A stretch of 64,000 bases of DNA from DATLZU01 sp035573855 (GTDB lineage: Bacteria; Nitrospirota; Nitrospiria; Nitrospirales; Nitrospiraceae), in assembly GCA_035573855.1 (NCBI GenBank), contig DATLZU010000055.1:1-64000 (forward strand), in the 5' to 3' direction. A model generated the notes under the pieces. That model saw nothing but the letters and a program-made list of their open reading frames with translations. It was not told where the DNA came from and ran no database searches. Made by a program: the position numbers and the translations under genes. This document shows positions 44,705-53,391 of the stretch, piece by piece; the first letter of the stretch is position 1, and each line of letters opens with the position of its first letter.

Positions 44705-44771
44705 TCGATCGGGTGCATGATTGAGGCGTTGTCCGGGCTGGACCGGTTATCGCCTCAAACTAATTGGTTTA

Positions 44772-44836
44772 AGAAAAGCCCGGAGTCCGCCTTCCATCAC
44801 TTGTCTGACGTGGCGGCTCAGGGCTTTTCTGTTTTT
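44772..44836 (+). terminator. Probable terminator after nxrC
   Basis: AGAAAAGCCC (44772-44781) pairs with GGGCTTTTCT (44821-44830), followed by GTTTTT. The 39-base interior has further partial pairing (TCCGCC with GGCGGC). The region 44705-45031 otherwise holds only a promoter candidate. Confidence 0.65.
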
Positions 44837-44925
44837 CCAGCCTTGTGGTTACGTTTTTCCCTTTCGGATCAACAAAGACTATTATTTGGTGTAAGGCTTG
44901 AATAAAGGGACATAGTCCTACAGGG

Positions 44926-44955
44926 TTGCTTTTGCTAAATCACGGGGTGTATAAA
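44926..44955 (+). promoter_or_regulatory. Candidate sigma-70 promoter for the radical SAM gene
   Basis: TTGCTT (44926-44931), an 18-base spacer, TATAAA (44950-44955), 76 bases upstream of the start codon at 45032. Confidence 0.45.
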
Positions 44956-45031
44956 ATTTGATGAATCACTGAGGCGCACCGCTAATTCTCGGAATCTTCT
45001 GTAGAATTCGGATCGGCAAGAAAGGCCGCTC

Positions 45032-46813
45032 ATGAAGATCTTGTTACTGTTCCCGCCGACCTGGCATCCCTCCCAGCCTTACTTGAGTCTGCCATCCCTC
45101 ACGGGATTTCTTGCACAGGCAGGGGTTCGGAACGTCTCGCAGCGCGACCTAGGTATCGAACTGCTTGATATCATGCTGACGCGGGCGTACGGCGAGGAAA
45201 TTTACCGACGCTTGATAGAGAAGGTCAGAGATCTTGAGCGAAAACGAGAAGGAGAAACCGGTGCGTCGAGCACGGAGCATTATGCACGGCTTGTCGAATC
45301 GCTCGACCGCTTCCCGTATTTGATCGATCGGATCGAGCTCGCCAAGGAAACGTTGCGAGGAGAAGGATTTTACGATCTCGATCAGTACCGAGACAGTCTT
45401 TTCCTGATCGATAAATGGCTCGAGTTGGTCTCGTCACTCTACTTTCCCACCCGTATCACCGTCGTGGACAACCAATTTAGCTCCTATTCAATCTATTCAT
45501 CAAAAGATTTGCTGAAAGTGATTCGTGACGAGGAGCAGAATCCTTACATCAGCCTGTTTCGCGAGAAGTGCCTACCGTCGATTCTTGCTGGCCAGCCGGA
45601 GCTGGTCGGAGTGTCCATCACGGCTACGTCTCAAATCGTGCCCGGTCTGACTCTTTGTCGACTGATCAAAGAGGCCAATCCAGATATTCATCTGACAATC
45701 GGAGGCAGCATCTTTACGCGCCTGGTCGACAACCTGCGGCGATGTCCAGGGCTTTTCGATCTCACCGACGACTTCGTGGTGTTCGAAGGTGAAACGGCTC
45801 TCCTTGAATTGGTTAATCAGATGGAGGGCAAGCGCGATTTCAGCAAGGTGCCCAATTTGATTTACCGCCAAAACGGCAAGATCACGGTCAACCAGCCTTT
45901 TTATTCAGAAAACATCAACCGGTTGCCAGCGCCTAATTACGACGGGTTCCCACTCGGCCGCTATCTATCGCCGGAACCGGTGCTGCCGGTCCAGTTCTCC
46001 CGCGGATGCTACTATAAGGATTGTGCGTTTTGCGCGCTGACTCTGGATCACCAGAACTTCAGGCAGAAAGATCCTGGCAAAACGGTCGATGAGCTGGCTT
46101 GGCTCAAACAGCGGTATGGCGCAGGCTTTTTCTTCTTCACGGACGAGTGCTTTGCGCTGTCGCCTACGAAACGGTTGTGCCAACAGATGATCGATCGAAA
46201 TCTTAACGTTCAGTGGACTTGTGAGATGAGGTTCGAAAAGAATCTCTCACGCGATCTCCTCATACTGATGCGGGACGCCGGCTGTTTGAAAATCGTGTTT
46301 GGACTGGAATCCTTCAATCAACGAGTCATGGATTTCATGAAAAAAGGGATCAAGCAAGAGAGTGTCCGGCGCATTACTAACGACTGCGTGGACTTGGGCA
46401 TTGCCGTCCACTGCTACATCATCGTGGGCTTCCCGACCGAGCGCGAAGAAGAGGCGCTGGAAACCATGAATTTCATTGTGGAAAACAAAAAGCTGCATAG
46501 TTCGTTCGGTTTTTCATGCCAGCCGTGCTTGTTCGATTTGGAGAAGGAAGCGCCGATCATGAGTGATCCGGGCAGCTACGGGATCAGGCGAATCATGCGC
46601 CCGGCCGCTGAAGATTTGAGCTTGGGATTCTTCTATGAAGTTCAGGAAGGAATGACCCCCGATCAGGCGGAGCGAGTGTACCAATACATCTATGAAAAAA
46701 TCAGCGAGGTGGTGTGCGAATTACCATTTAACTATTCAATGGCCGATGGACTTCTGTACATCGCTCGCGCGAAGGCTCAAGCAGACCGAGTTCCTCAGCC
46801 GGCTGGCTCTTGA
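45032..46813 (+). CDS. B12-binding domain radical SAM protein
   Basis: 593 residues. The N-terminal 260 residues form a cobalamin-binding-like Rossmann domain (LLLFPPTWHPSQPYLSLPSL, then LVGVSITATSQIVPGL and LTIGGSIFTRLV). The radical SAM cluster motif near residue 326 is GCYYKDCAFC, that is Cys-x4-Cys-x2-Cys, one residue longer than the classic spacing. FFFFTDECFAL, VFGLESFNQRVMDFMKKGI and CYIIVGFPTEREEEALETM follow as in this superfamily. It sits right after nxrC with its own promoter candidate. The substrate is unknown; peptide or cofactor modification for the respiratory chain is a guess. Confidence 0.88.
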   Translation: MKILLLFPPTWHPSQPYLSLPSLTGFLAQAGVRNVSQRDLGIELLDIMLTRAYGEEIYRRLIEKVRDLERKREGETGASSTEHYARLVESLDRFPYLIDRIELAKETLRGEGFYDLDQYRDSLFLIDKWLELVSSLYFPTRITVVDNQFSSYSIYSSKDLLKVIRDEEQNPYISLFREKCLPSILAGQPELVGVSITATSQIVPGLTLCRLIKEANPDIHLTIGGSIFTRLVDNLRRCPGLFDLTDDFVVFEGETALLELVNQMEGKRDFSKVPNLIYRQNGKITVNQPFYSENINRLPAPNYDGFPLGRYLSPEPVLPVQFSRGCYYKDCAFCALTLDHQNFRQKDPGKTVDELAWLKQRYGAGFFFFTDECFALSPTKRLCQQMIDRNLNVQWTCEMRFEKNLSRDLLILMRDAGCLKIVFGLESFNQRVMDFMKKGIKQESVRRITNDCVDLGIAVHCYIIVGFPTEREEEALETMNFIVENKKLHSSFGFSCQPCLFDLEKEAPIMSDPGSYGIRRIMRPAAEDLSLGFFYEVQEGMTPDQAERVYQYIYEKISEVVCELPFNYSMADGLLYIARAKAQADRVPQPAGS

Positions 46814-46829
46814 GCCTAAATTGCGGTAA

Positions 46830-46859
46830 TTGACGCTATTTTCCCCATCCGGCTATAAT
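46830..46859 (+). promoter_or_regulatory. Strong sigma-70 promoter candidate
   Basis: TTGACG (46830-46835), an 18-base spacer, perfect TATAAT (46854-46859). It lies inside the first codons of a longer possible frame, which argues that the true start of the next gene is ATG 46914. Confidence 0.65.
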
Positions 46860-46913
46860 CGTTTTTCTTCCGACGGGACGGTCGGCGCAAGAGCAGGAGG
46901 TCCGGTTTTAGCT

Positions 46914-48032
46914 ATGGTCGGAGAAACGGCTGTTGAGAAAAGCGGACGGATTGAGGAGCAAGGTCTGCTTTTCGAATACACGATCCGTCTGGCGTTGCTG
47001 GCCGGTCTGCTCGAACTGGTGTTGTATCGGTTGGTTTCTCGCCTCGGCATGCACTTGAGTAAGGTGTTTGCTCAACACGAGTCGGTTCGGCTCATTTTTA
47101 AAGCCCTTTCCTCGATCGGATTTGCCCTGTTGAACACGGTGTCGTTGCTCGTGTTTCTGGCTCTCCTGGTTCTGCTTGCGAACAAAATCGCCGGTAAGCG
47201 CTGGGTTGCTGGGATCGATAAATTCACGGTCCCGGCGGTCATGCTTGTGCTACTTTTGACGATCGGATTCCTCATCGTACCGCCAGCGATGTTCGGGTCG
47301 GTGGTGTACAATTTGGTTGCATTTGCGGTGATTACATTGTTGACGGCGGAGTACCTTCTTTCACATCAGTCTCCGTCCCGGTTGGCGTTCGGCCTCTGTT
47401 TCTTTCTCGGGATCTCCGGTTGGTTCTATTATCAGACCCTCTCGACCGGCTTTGGCTGGCTTGGCATCTTGACACCGCCTCCGCTCGTTCACGAGATCAA
47501 CCGGGCCGGTGAGGCGCTTATGGTGTTGGCCAGCATTCTTGTCTTTTGGGCCTATGGAGGTGGCGTGTCCTTCCACACAAAAAACCGCCGCCTGCGTCGG
47601 CGAGCACTGTGGTTCTGGAGTGTTGCTTGCACGCTCTTTGCCGCGTTGTTATTTATGGATTACGCGCTCAGCCTATACAATCCAGCGGTGGCGGAAACTG
47701 TGAGGAAGGCCGGTGAGGGCATCAGTTGGATTTTCCAGATGGGCATGGGCTATACATTTTATTTGCCCTTTGCTTTCTATGTAACCGGCTTGCTGTGTTG
47801 GTCATACGCTGTGATCAAATTGCTTTTCATGGGTCGCATGGCCGGCTATGGGTTGGGGTTTTTGTTCATTGCCGGCTACGCGCTGCAGCTTTCACACCTA
47901 ACTTTGATGGTGATTTTAGGCCTGATGCTTCTTAATCTGGACAAGCGACGGGTGGTTGCCATGGACGAGAATCCTGCTACCGAGTCCCGGCTGGCCACTG
48001 CTCCCCCGGCACTTGTCAGCGGACGGACTTAA
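46914..48032 (+). CDS. Polytopic membrane protein of unknown function
   Basis: 372 residues from ATG 46914; the in-frame TTG at 46830 is the -35 box of a strong promoter candidate. GGAGG lies 15 bases upstream, a long spacing. About nine or ten membrane helices, with basic cytoplasmic loops (KNRRLRRRALWF) and no recognised motif. The family is unknown to me. The downstream TPR and TatA genes follow with gaps of 24 and 28 bases, so this is the first gene of a small operon. Confidence 0.6.
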   Translation: MVGETAVEKSGRIEEQGLLFEYTIRLALLAGLLELVLYRLVSRLGMHLSKVFAQHESVRLIFKALSSIGFALLNTVSLLVFLALLVLLANKIAGKRWVAGIDKFTVPAVMLVLLLTIGFLIVPPAMFGSVVYNLVAFAVITLLTAEYLLSHQSPSRLAFGLCFFLGISGWFYYQTLSTGFGWLGILTPPPLVHEINRAGEALMVLASILVFWAYGGGVSFHTKNRRLRRRALWFWSVACTLFAALLFMDYALSLYNPAVAETVRKAGEGISWIFQMGMGYTFYLPFAFYVTGLLCWSYAVIKLLFMGRMAGYGLGFLFIAGYALQLSHLTLMVILGLMLLNLDKRRVVAMDENPATESRLATAPPALVSGRT

Positions 48033-48056
48033 ATGAAGAAAGCCTGGTGAATACCT

Positions 48057-48869
48057 ATGGATGAACAGAAAACGATGCCTACGCCGGATCCGGGAGGAGC
48101 GACGGTCGAAGAGGGTGAGCGTCCGCTAACGCCGGATGAGGAAATCGCGGAACTTGAAAAGCTGTTGGCGACCGAGCCCGACGACTTTCAAGCGCGTTGT
48201 CGGCTGGGAGAGTTGTACTTCAGCAAGGGGCGGTTGGACGACGCGCTCACCGAGGTGAAGAAATCCATCGAGATGGCTGAAGGTTTGCGGGCCGAGATGA
48301 ACCGATCGTTGGCCATGTATTACTCTAATCTTGGAACAATCTATGCCACCAAAGGCATGATGGAAGAAGCCGAAACACAATTCAAGCAGGCGCTCGAAAT
48401 TCATGGCAGTGATGTGCTTGCTCTCTTCAATCTCGGTCGCGTTTACGCCGAAAAGCGGCAGTACATGGAGGCCAAGAAGTATTTCGAGAAATTGGTGGAA
48501 ATCACACCCGACGATCCGATTGCGTGGTACAACCTTGCGGGAGTGTACGTGGAACTTGATAACCCCCAGATTTCGGATTACAACACGATGGACATGGCGA
48601 TGCAGTGCTATCTCCGCGTATTGGAGCTCGATCCGAAACATCTCGAATCGAGCTTCAAGCTCATGGAAATCGCGCTGAATCACAAGAAAACCGACCTGGC
48701 GATCAAGGTCATGGAAAGCGCGGTCGAGCATAATCCGGACGAGCCGCTCGCCTATTACAATCTGATCAGCGTCTACGACAAGTGTAAGATGTTCGAACAG
48801 GCGGAGCAGGCTAGGCAGCGGTTGAAGGAACGGTTTGCAAAGCGGTCGAAGGACACGACGACAGCGTGA
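48057..48869 (+). CDS. TPR repeat protein
   Basis: 270 residues, no signal peptide. An acidic N-terminus (to about 30) is followed by six or so tetratricopeptide repeats, clearest in RCRLGELYFSKGRLDDALTE (about 50), YYSNLGTIYATKGMMEEAET, ALFNLGRVYAEKRQYMEAKK and AWYNLAGVYVELDN. It is likely a cytosolic scaffold. The position between a membrane protein and TatA suggests a link with export or complex assembly, by location only. Confidence 0.8.
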   Translation: MDEQKTMPTPDPGGATVEEGERPLTPDEEIAELEKLLATEPDDFQARCRLGELYFSKGRLDDALTEVKKSIEMAEGLRAEMNRSLAMYYSNLGTIYATKGMMEEAETQFKQALEIHGSDVLALFNLGRVYAEKRQYMEAKKYFEKLVEITPDDPIAWYNLAGVYVELDNPQISDYNTMDMAMQCYLRVLELDPKHLESSFKLMEIALNHKKTDLAIKVMESAVEHNPDEPLAYYNLISVYDKCKMFEQAEQARQRLKERFAKRSKDTTTA

Positions 48870-48897
48870 ATGAATCCTCACGAAGGAGACCTCCATC

Positions 48898-49185
48898 ATG
48901 TTTGGAAGCATCGGGTTCACGGAACTAATTCTGATCCTGTTCATCGTGTTGATTATTTTCGGGGCTGGGAAATTGCCTCAACTGGGCGAGGGGCTGGGGA
49001 AGGCGATCAAGGGCTTCAAGAAATCCGTTCACGAAGCTGACCAAATTGAAGCCGAAGCGCAGGCGCAGGCTCAGCAGGCTGCTGTTCTGCAGTCCCAACC
49101 GGCTCCGCAGCCGGCTCAGCCCGCTGCCGACGCTCCGGTGGCCGAACAGCCTGCCGCAACCGTCACGCCTCCGTCTCATGCGTAG
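48898..49185 (+). CDS. tatA: Twin-arginine translocase subunit TatA
   Basis: 95 residues, GAAGGAG before the ATG. A short N-terminus, a membrane helix (about 4-20), the FGAGKLPQLGEGLGKAI hinge and amphipathic helix, then a Gln/Ala/Pro-rich tail of about 45 residues. TatA forms the pore through which folded cofactor-loaded proteins cross the membrane. No tatC is adjacent. In this region it is probably dedicated to, or co-regulated with, the export of the NXR proteins. A TatB role is less likely given the length and the FG-type motif. Confidence 0.92.
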   Translation: MFGSIGFTELILILFIVLIIFGAGKLPQLGEGLGKAIKGFKKSVHEADQIEAEAQAQAQQAAVLQSQPAPQPAQPAADAPVAEQPAATVTPPSHA

Positions 49186-49227
49186 GCAGTAAAACAGCGA
49201 GGCTGGGAAGGCGTACTGGTAGGACGT

Positions 49228-50487
49228 GTGATGGAAACTGACGTTCACCAATTGGCCGTTGGATACATCGAAACGTTTGCCGGAAACGGCAAGGCGCGTA
49301 GCACTGGAGACGGCAAGAAAGCCGTGAAGGCCGGGATTCCTCTTCCTCACCACGCCGCGTTGGATAAAGAAGAGAAGTGGCTGTACTTTGCCGAATCCGG
49401 TTCGGATCGTGTCCGGCGCATCAATTTGCTCGAAGGCACGGTGCACAACTATGCAGGCATTGGCGAAACCTGCTACAGCGGCGATTCAGGTCCCTGCAGC
49501 GAAGCCGGCCTTTATCTGCCGCTTGATGTGGCGTTTGATTCCCGAAACGATCTGTACATCTGCGACTCCGGCAGCAACCGGATTCGAAAAGTCGACCATG
49601 AAAGCGGAATCATTACGACCGTGGTCGGCACTGGCCAGCACGGGTTCAACGGAGACGGTCCGGCTCTGGAGGTCAATCTGACCTGGCCTGCCGCTATCGC
49701 GTTCGACGCGGATGATGTGATGTATATTGCGGATACGCAGGCTCACCGTATCCGTCGATATGATCCCCGGACCGGAATGGTGACGACCATTGCCGGTACC
49801 TGGTCGGCCGAAGATGACGCACGAGAACAACCGCTTGTCGCCAAGAACCTTGTTGTCCTTTCCGGCGATGCCATCGGGATTGATTTTAGTGATGATCACG
49901 GCTGGTTGATGCCGGTCTGTTCGGACGGTCTGGACCTTTCGCCTTATTTGGACGACGGGAAACCGGCCCTTGAAGCGAAGTTGTACGACATTGTCGGAAT
50001 TGCCGTGGACGGTGAGGGGCATGTCTATATAGTGGATAAGGGAAGCAATCGGGTGCGCAAGATTGACCGATACACGGGCGTCATCTCCACGGTCGCCGGA
50101 GTATGCCGCTACGGCTTCGATGGGGACGGCAAGCCGGCAAACAGATCGATGTTGCATGCTCCTGAAGCAGTGGTGTTCGATCTCTGGGGCAATATGTATA
50201 TCTCCGATACGATGAATCATCGCGTTCGCAGAGTAGATGCGAAAACCGGGATCCTGACCACGGTCGCAGGCAACGGTGACAGCGGCTATGAAGACAAGAA
50301 CATGGGCGGATGCGGCGCGGCTCGGTTCGTGGCAAAAGAAGCGGCGGGTGCGCTCAAGCACGGGGACGGGCTACTGGCCATCGATGCAGTCGTGAATTCT
50401 CCCGTCGGCTTGGCGCTCGATTCTCAGGGTTACTTGTACATCTGTGAGCGAGGCGAGAACAAGATCCGGCGTATGCGATTGTGGTAG
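49228..50487 (+). CDS. NHL-repeat beta-propeller protein
   Basis: 419 residues from GTG 49228, or ATG 49231. It holds repeats of about 55 residues with patterns such as LYICDSGSNRIRKVDHESG, VMYIADTQAHRIRRYDPRTG and VYIVDKGSNRVRKIDRYTG, and intervening TTVAGNGDSGYE segments: a six-bladed NHL propeller. No signal peptide or membrane helix is seen, so it is probably cytosolic unless exported by another route. It has no catalytic motif I can identify. It lies between tatA and the second NxrC-like gene. Confidence 0.85.
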   Translation: MMETDVHQLAVGYIETFAGNGKARSTGDGKKAVKAGIPLPHHAALDKEEKWLYFAESGSDRVRRINLLEGTVHNYAGIGETCYSGDSGPCSEAGLYLPLDVAFDSRNDLYICDSGSNRIRKVDHESGIITTVVGTGQHGFNGDGPALEVNLTWPAAIAFDADDVMYIADTQAHRIRRYDPRTGMVTTIAGTWSAEDDAREQPLVAKNLVVLSGDAIGIDFSDDHGWLMPVCSDGLDLSPYLDDGKPALEAKLYDIVGIAVDGEGHVYIVDKGSNRVRKIDRYTGVISTVAGVCRYGFDGDGKPANRSMLHAPEAVVFDLWGNMYISDTMNHRVRRVDAKTGILTTVAGNGDSGYEDKNMGGCGAARFVAKEAAGALKHGDGLLAIDAVVNSPVGLALDSQGYLYICERGENKIRRMRLW

Positions 50488-50569
50488 AGTTCAAACGGGT
50501 AGGTTCCTCGGGAGCGACGGTTTCGGTCGTCTATCCCGAGCCGTTCATTTACGGTTGCGAGACGGAACA

Positions 50570-51400
50570 ATGGCGCACATGGCCCGATTGCGGACCGCCC
50601 GACCTTTCGGATTGTTTTTCCTGTGTCTGATCCTGATAAGCGCGTTTGTGCTAGGTGGCCTGGGCATTCCTATCGTGAGTTCCGAGGGGATGATTATCCG
50701 CTCCCATTTGATTGACGGCGAGATTCCCACCACCCCGGAAGATCCGACGTGGAACAAGATACCGCCGATGACGTTGCCGCTCAGCGGCCAGATCATTACG
50801 CGGCCGGTATGGCCCGAGCCGACCGCGAGGGCGCTGGTGGTGCGCTCGGTGCATAATGGAAAGGATATCGCCTTTTTGTTGGAGTGGCAGGACAACACTA
50901 AGAACGACCGACTCACGCCTGGCACGTTCCGAGACGGGGTTGCGGTCGGGTTGCCGCTTGGAGACGCCCCAGCTTTCTTCTGCATGGGCCAATTGGATCA
51001 TTACATCAATATCTGGCATTGGAAAGCTGACTGGCAGAGCGATATCGATCGCCGGGCCGCTAGGGCCGCGGAGAAACAAAGTGGCGAAGTGCGACGGTTT
51101 GAAGTCATTCCGAGACGGGTATCGTCAGTGGAGGACCTGATCGGCGGCGGATTCAGTACTTTGACAACCAAGGAGAAGCAAGGGCGTGTCCAAGGAAAGG
51201 CGACATGGAAGGACGGGGTATGGCATGTCGTGATCTTCCGTCCGCTTTCGACGGAAGAGCAGGAAAACGAAGCTAAGCTGATTCCTGGCCGGATGCAAGC
51301 CATTGCGTTTGCTGTTTGGAATGGGGAGAACAAGGAGCGGAACGGGCAAAAAGCAGTGGCTCCATGGTTTCAGTTGTCGATTGATCCGGTGAAGCTATAG
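50570..51400 (+). CDS. Second NxrC-like EB_dh haem-binding protein
   Basis: 276 residues from ATG 50570; longer frames back to 50444 overlap the NHL gene. A signal peptide (about 10-38) precedes an EB_dh domain aligning with NxrC at 43751: WNKIPPMTLPLSGQ, IAFLLEWQDNTKND, and APAFFCMGQLDHYINIWHWK with the candidate axial Met. The other axial ligand, Lys in VVKRALE of NxrC, is Phe here (HVVIFRPLS), so haem binding or potential may differ. It may be an alternative gamma subunit or a subunit of another DMSO-reductase-family enzyme. The end is conserved (ERNGQKAVAPWFQL). Confidence 0.8.
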   Translation: MAHMARLRTARPFGLFFLCLILISAFVLGGLGIPIVSSEGMIIRSHLIDGEIPTTPEDPTWNKIPPMTLPLSGQIITRPVWPEPTARALVVRSVHNGKDIAFLLEWQDNTKNDRLTPGTFRDGVAVGLPLGDAPAFFCMGQLDHYINIWHWKADWQSDIDRRAARAAEKQSGEVRRFEVIPRRVSSVEDLIGGGFSTLTTKEKQGRVQGKATWKDGVWHVVIFRPLSTEEQENEAKLIPGRMQAIAFAVWNGENKERNGQKAVAPWFQLSIDPVKL

Positions 51401-51532
51401 CCATCCTTGGGGTCGGTCCTCAAACGACAGAACCGATGAACGGATTACCGTCACGTTTCCGGAATCGCGCATAAGCATTGGAGTGAACAACTTGGAGGTT
51501 GGCGGGACCACCAATCGGTCGGCTGGACAAAG

Positions 51533-51560
51533 AGCCCTCCTCCGCGGCAGGGCTTTTTTT
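51533..51560 (+). terminator. Small intrinsic terminator or attenuator directly before the PDZ gene
   Basis: AGCCCT (51533-51538) pairs with AGGGCT (51549-51554); T51554-51560 is an unbroken run of seven T. The next base begins ATG 51561. It may end the NxrC-like transcript or attenuate the PDZ gene, whose ribosome-binding site would lie in the 3' arm. Confidence 0.6.
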
Positions 51561-51983
51561 ATGTTCATCTGCTTGGTCGCAGCTTGGTTGGGTGCCAGTT
51601 TTACTTCCCCTCTGCTGAATGCTGCGACCGATGGAGAGATGACCGAGGAAGAAGCGCTTAAAATCGGCGAAGAATTCGGCGTCGTGGTCGGACAGGTCGA
51701 CGAGGAGATTCAAAAGGAATTGAAATTGCAGAAACCCGAAGGAGTGGTGGTCTTTGAAGTGATCGGCGGGACTCCAGCGGATCTGGCCGGTATCAAAGTG
51801 CGGGCGGTCATCAAGGAAATCGATAAGGTGGAGGTCCGGACCTTGAAGGATTTTGGTCTTGCCCTCAAGCGCGCCATTCCAACCTGCAACTTCACGGTCG
51901 GCACCTACGAACCAGCCGATCCCGATAACCAAGGCGTCGGGGGCATTCTCAATTTTCATTTTGTTGGCTGCAAGCGGGATTGA
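51561..51983 (+). CDS. Exported single PDZ-domain protein
   Basis: 140 residues from ATG 51561, giving a signal peptide (MFICLVAAWLGASF and on). A longer frame from GTG 51483 would cross the terminator hairpin. The mature part is one PDZ domain: LQKPEGVVVFEVIGGTPADL (about 58), AGIKVRAVIKEIDKVEV, LALKRAIPTCNFTV. PDZ domains bind C-terminal tails or exposed segments. It precedes two multihaem cytochromes and could aid their assembly in the periplasm. No protease domain is attached. Confidence 0.7.
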   Translation: MFICLVAAWLGASFTSPLLNAATDGEMTEEEALKIGEEFGVVVGQVDEEIQKELKLQKPEGVVVFEVIGGTPADLAGIKVRAVIKEIDKVEVRTLKDFGLALKRAIPTCNFTVGTYEPADPDNQGVGGILNFHFVGCKRD

Positions 51984-52017
51984 CGCCGGACAGCGATCGG
52001 CGGTCGGAGAGTGCGGC

Positions 52018-53322
52018 ATGCGACTGATGCAGAAGTTGGTGGTGGGTATTCTGCTAGCGCTTGTCCTCGGAGTGAACGCATTCTACCACGGAAAGGCTGT
52101 GGCGCAGAAAGTCGATGGACAGGCTCCCGAAGCGTCTAGCGACTGGGTGGCCGAGATCGAGAAGATTTTCATCCGTTCAGAAGATTGCAAGCAATGTCAT
52201 GACCGGCATTTCGAGGAATGGAAGGGCATGCGCGAGCAGACGCCTGATCTGAAAACATTCGGACGAGTTGATGCGGCGCTGTTACACGGCACCTCGTTTG
52301 AGTCGCCGGTGTTCAGAACGGTGTTGGGGCTGTGGATGCAGACTAACCCGACGGCTGAGGAGCGCGCCCGGTGTCTGTCATGTCATGCGCCTGCAGTCAC
52401 GGTGTTTCCACAACACGCCGACAAGATCGTCAACCAGATTCTCTCGGGCAAGGTGGAAGTGGAAGGCATCGGATGCGCCTCGTGCCATTTGATCAATTCG
52501 ACGGAGAAGAACCCAGGTTCGCCGCCGACGTTCAAGGTTCAACCGGGGAAAGTGCTCTACGGGCCGTATGCGGATCCGGAAGAGAACCTGGTCCACCCGG
52601 CCAGTCAATCCGATCTCTACAGAGGGGCCAATTACTGCGCCGCCTGCCATTTCGACAAAGTCAAGGACGTGACACGGCGCGATCTTCCTGGCGAAATTCT
52701 TCAAGGCACCATTTGTCAGGATTGCCATATGGAACCATCCACCGGCAGCTCGACCTCCAAGCGTGGCGCCATGACGAGGGCGATCGGCCGCCACTGGTTC
52801 AGAGGCGTGGTGATTCCCGGCATCCTGCTTAAGAACCGGAACTTACAGGCCGAATGGATGCCCCGGGTGGATATCGAAGCCACCAAGTCCTCGACAGCCG
52901 TAGAAGGAACGGTTCTGGTGAGGGTCGGAAGCCTGCCGCACAGTTTTCCGGATGGAGACCCGGTCCTGAAGCAATTCTTTTTGACGATCACCGTCAAGGA
53001 TGCCAAAGGGCTAGTGTTAGCTGAGGGGGTCAAGAAATTCGGATTGCCTTATGAGCAGATATTACGTGGGCCGATTCCCGATCCTTTCGTCAAGGGAGGC
53101 ACGACCAGGCGGGTGCCGTTTTCGCTGACGATTCAAGGCGGGTCGGCGCCGGCCAGCGTGGAAGCGGTGTTGACCTACGCGCTGATTCCCGAGCCGACGC
53201 CCGCGCTGAAAGAGCGCTACCTCGCGACCTTGACCAACGACCAGGACCGGGCGACGGCCGTCAAAATCATCGAGGAATACACGCAGCCTCGCGTGCTGAC
53301 GTTCCGGACAAAGTCACTTTAG
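52018..53322 (+). CDS. Exported five-haem cytochrome c (first of a pair)
   Basis: 434 residues from ATG 52018, with GGAGAG eight bases upstream; the longer frame overlaps the PDZ gene. A signal peptide (about 5-27) is followed by five CxxCH motifs: CKQCH (about 60), CLSCH (about 120), CASCH (about 157), CAACH (about 206) and CQDCH (about 236). The C-terminal 190 residues are a beta-rich haem-free domain. The first half resembles c554-like multihaem proteins. Electron carrier in the periplasm, partner unknown; the second gene follows after 69 bases. Confidence 0.85.
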   Translation: MRLMQKLVVGILLALVLGVNAFYHGKAVAQKVDGQAPEASSDWVAEIEKIFIRSEDCKQCHDRHFEEWKGMREQTPDLKTFGRVDAALLHGTSFESPVFRTVLGLWMQTNPTAEERARCLSCHAPAVTVFPQHADKIVNQILSGKVEVEGIGCASCHLINSTEKNPGSPPTFKVQPGKVLYGPYADPEENLVHPASQSDLYRGANYCAACHFDKVKDVTRRDLPGEILQGTICQDCHMEPSTGSSTSKRGAMTRAIGRHWFRGVVIPGILLKNRNLQAEWMPRVDIEATKSSTAVEGTVLVRVGSLPHSFPDGDPVLKQFFLTITVKDAKGLVLAEGVKKFGLPYEQILRGPIPDPFVKGGTTRRVPFSLTIQGGSAPASVEAVLTYALIPEPTPALKERYLATLTNDQDRATAVKIIEEYTQPRVLTFRTKSL

Positions 53323-53391
53323 TTCGCGTTGCGTCCGGCACGGCTGGAAGAGAAGTCCCACGAGCTTCCCGAGCAGGAAAGGGGGATCACG

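Noticed and set aside
46830..46913. TTG start for the membrane protein at 46914
   Set aside because: It coincides with the -35 box of a strong promoter (TTGACG, 18 bases, TATAAT), so translation from there is unlikely.
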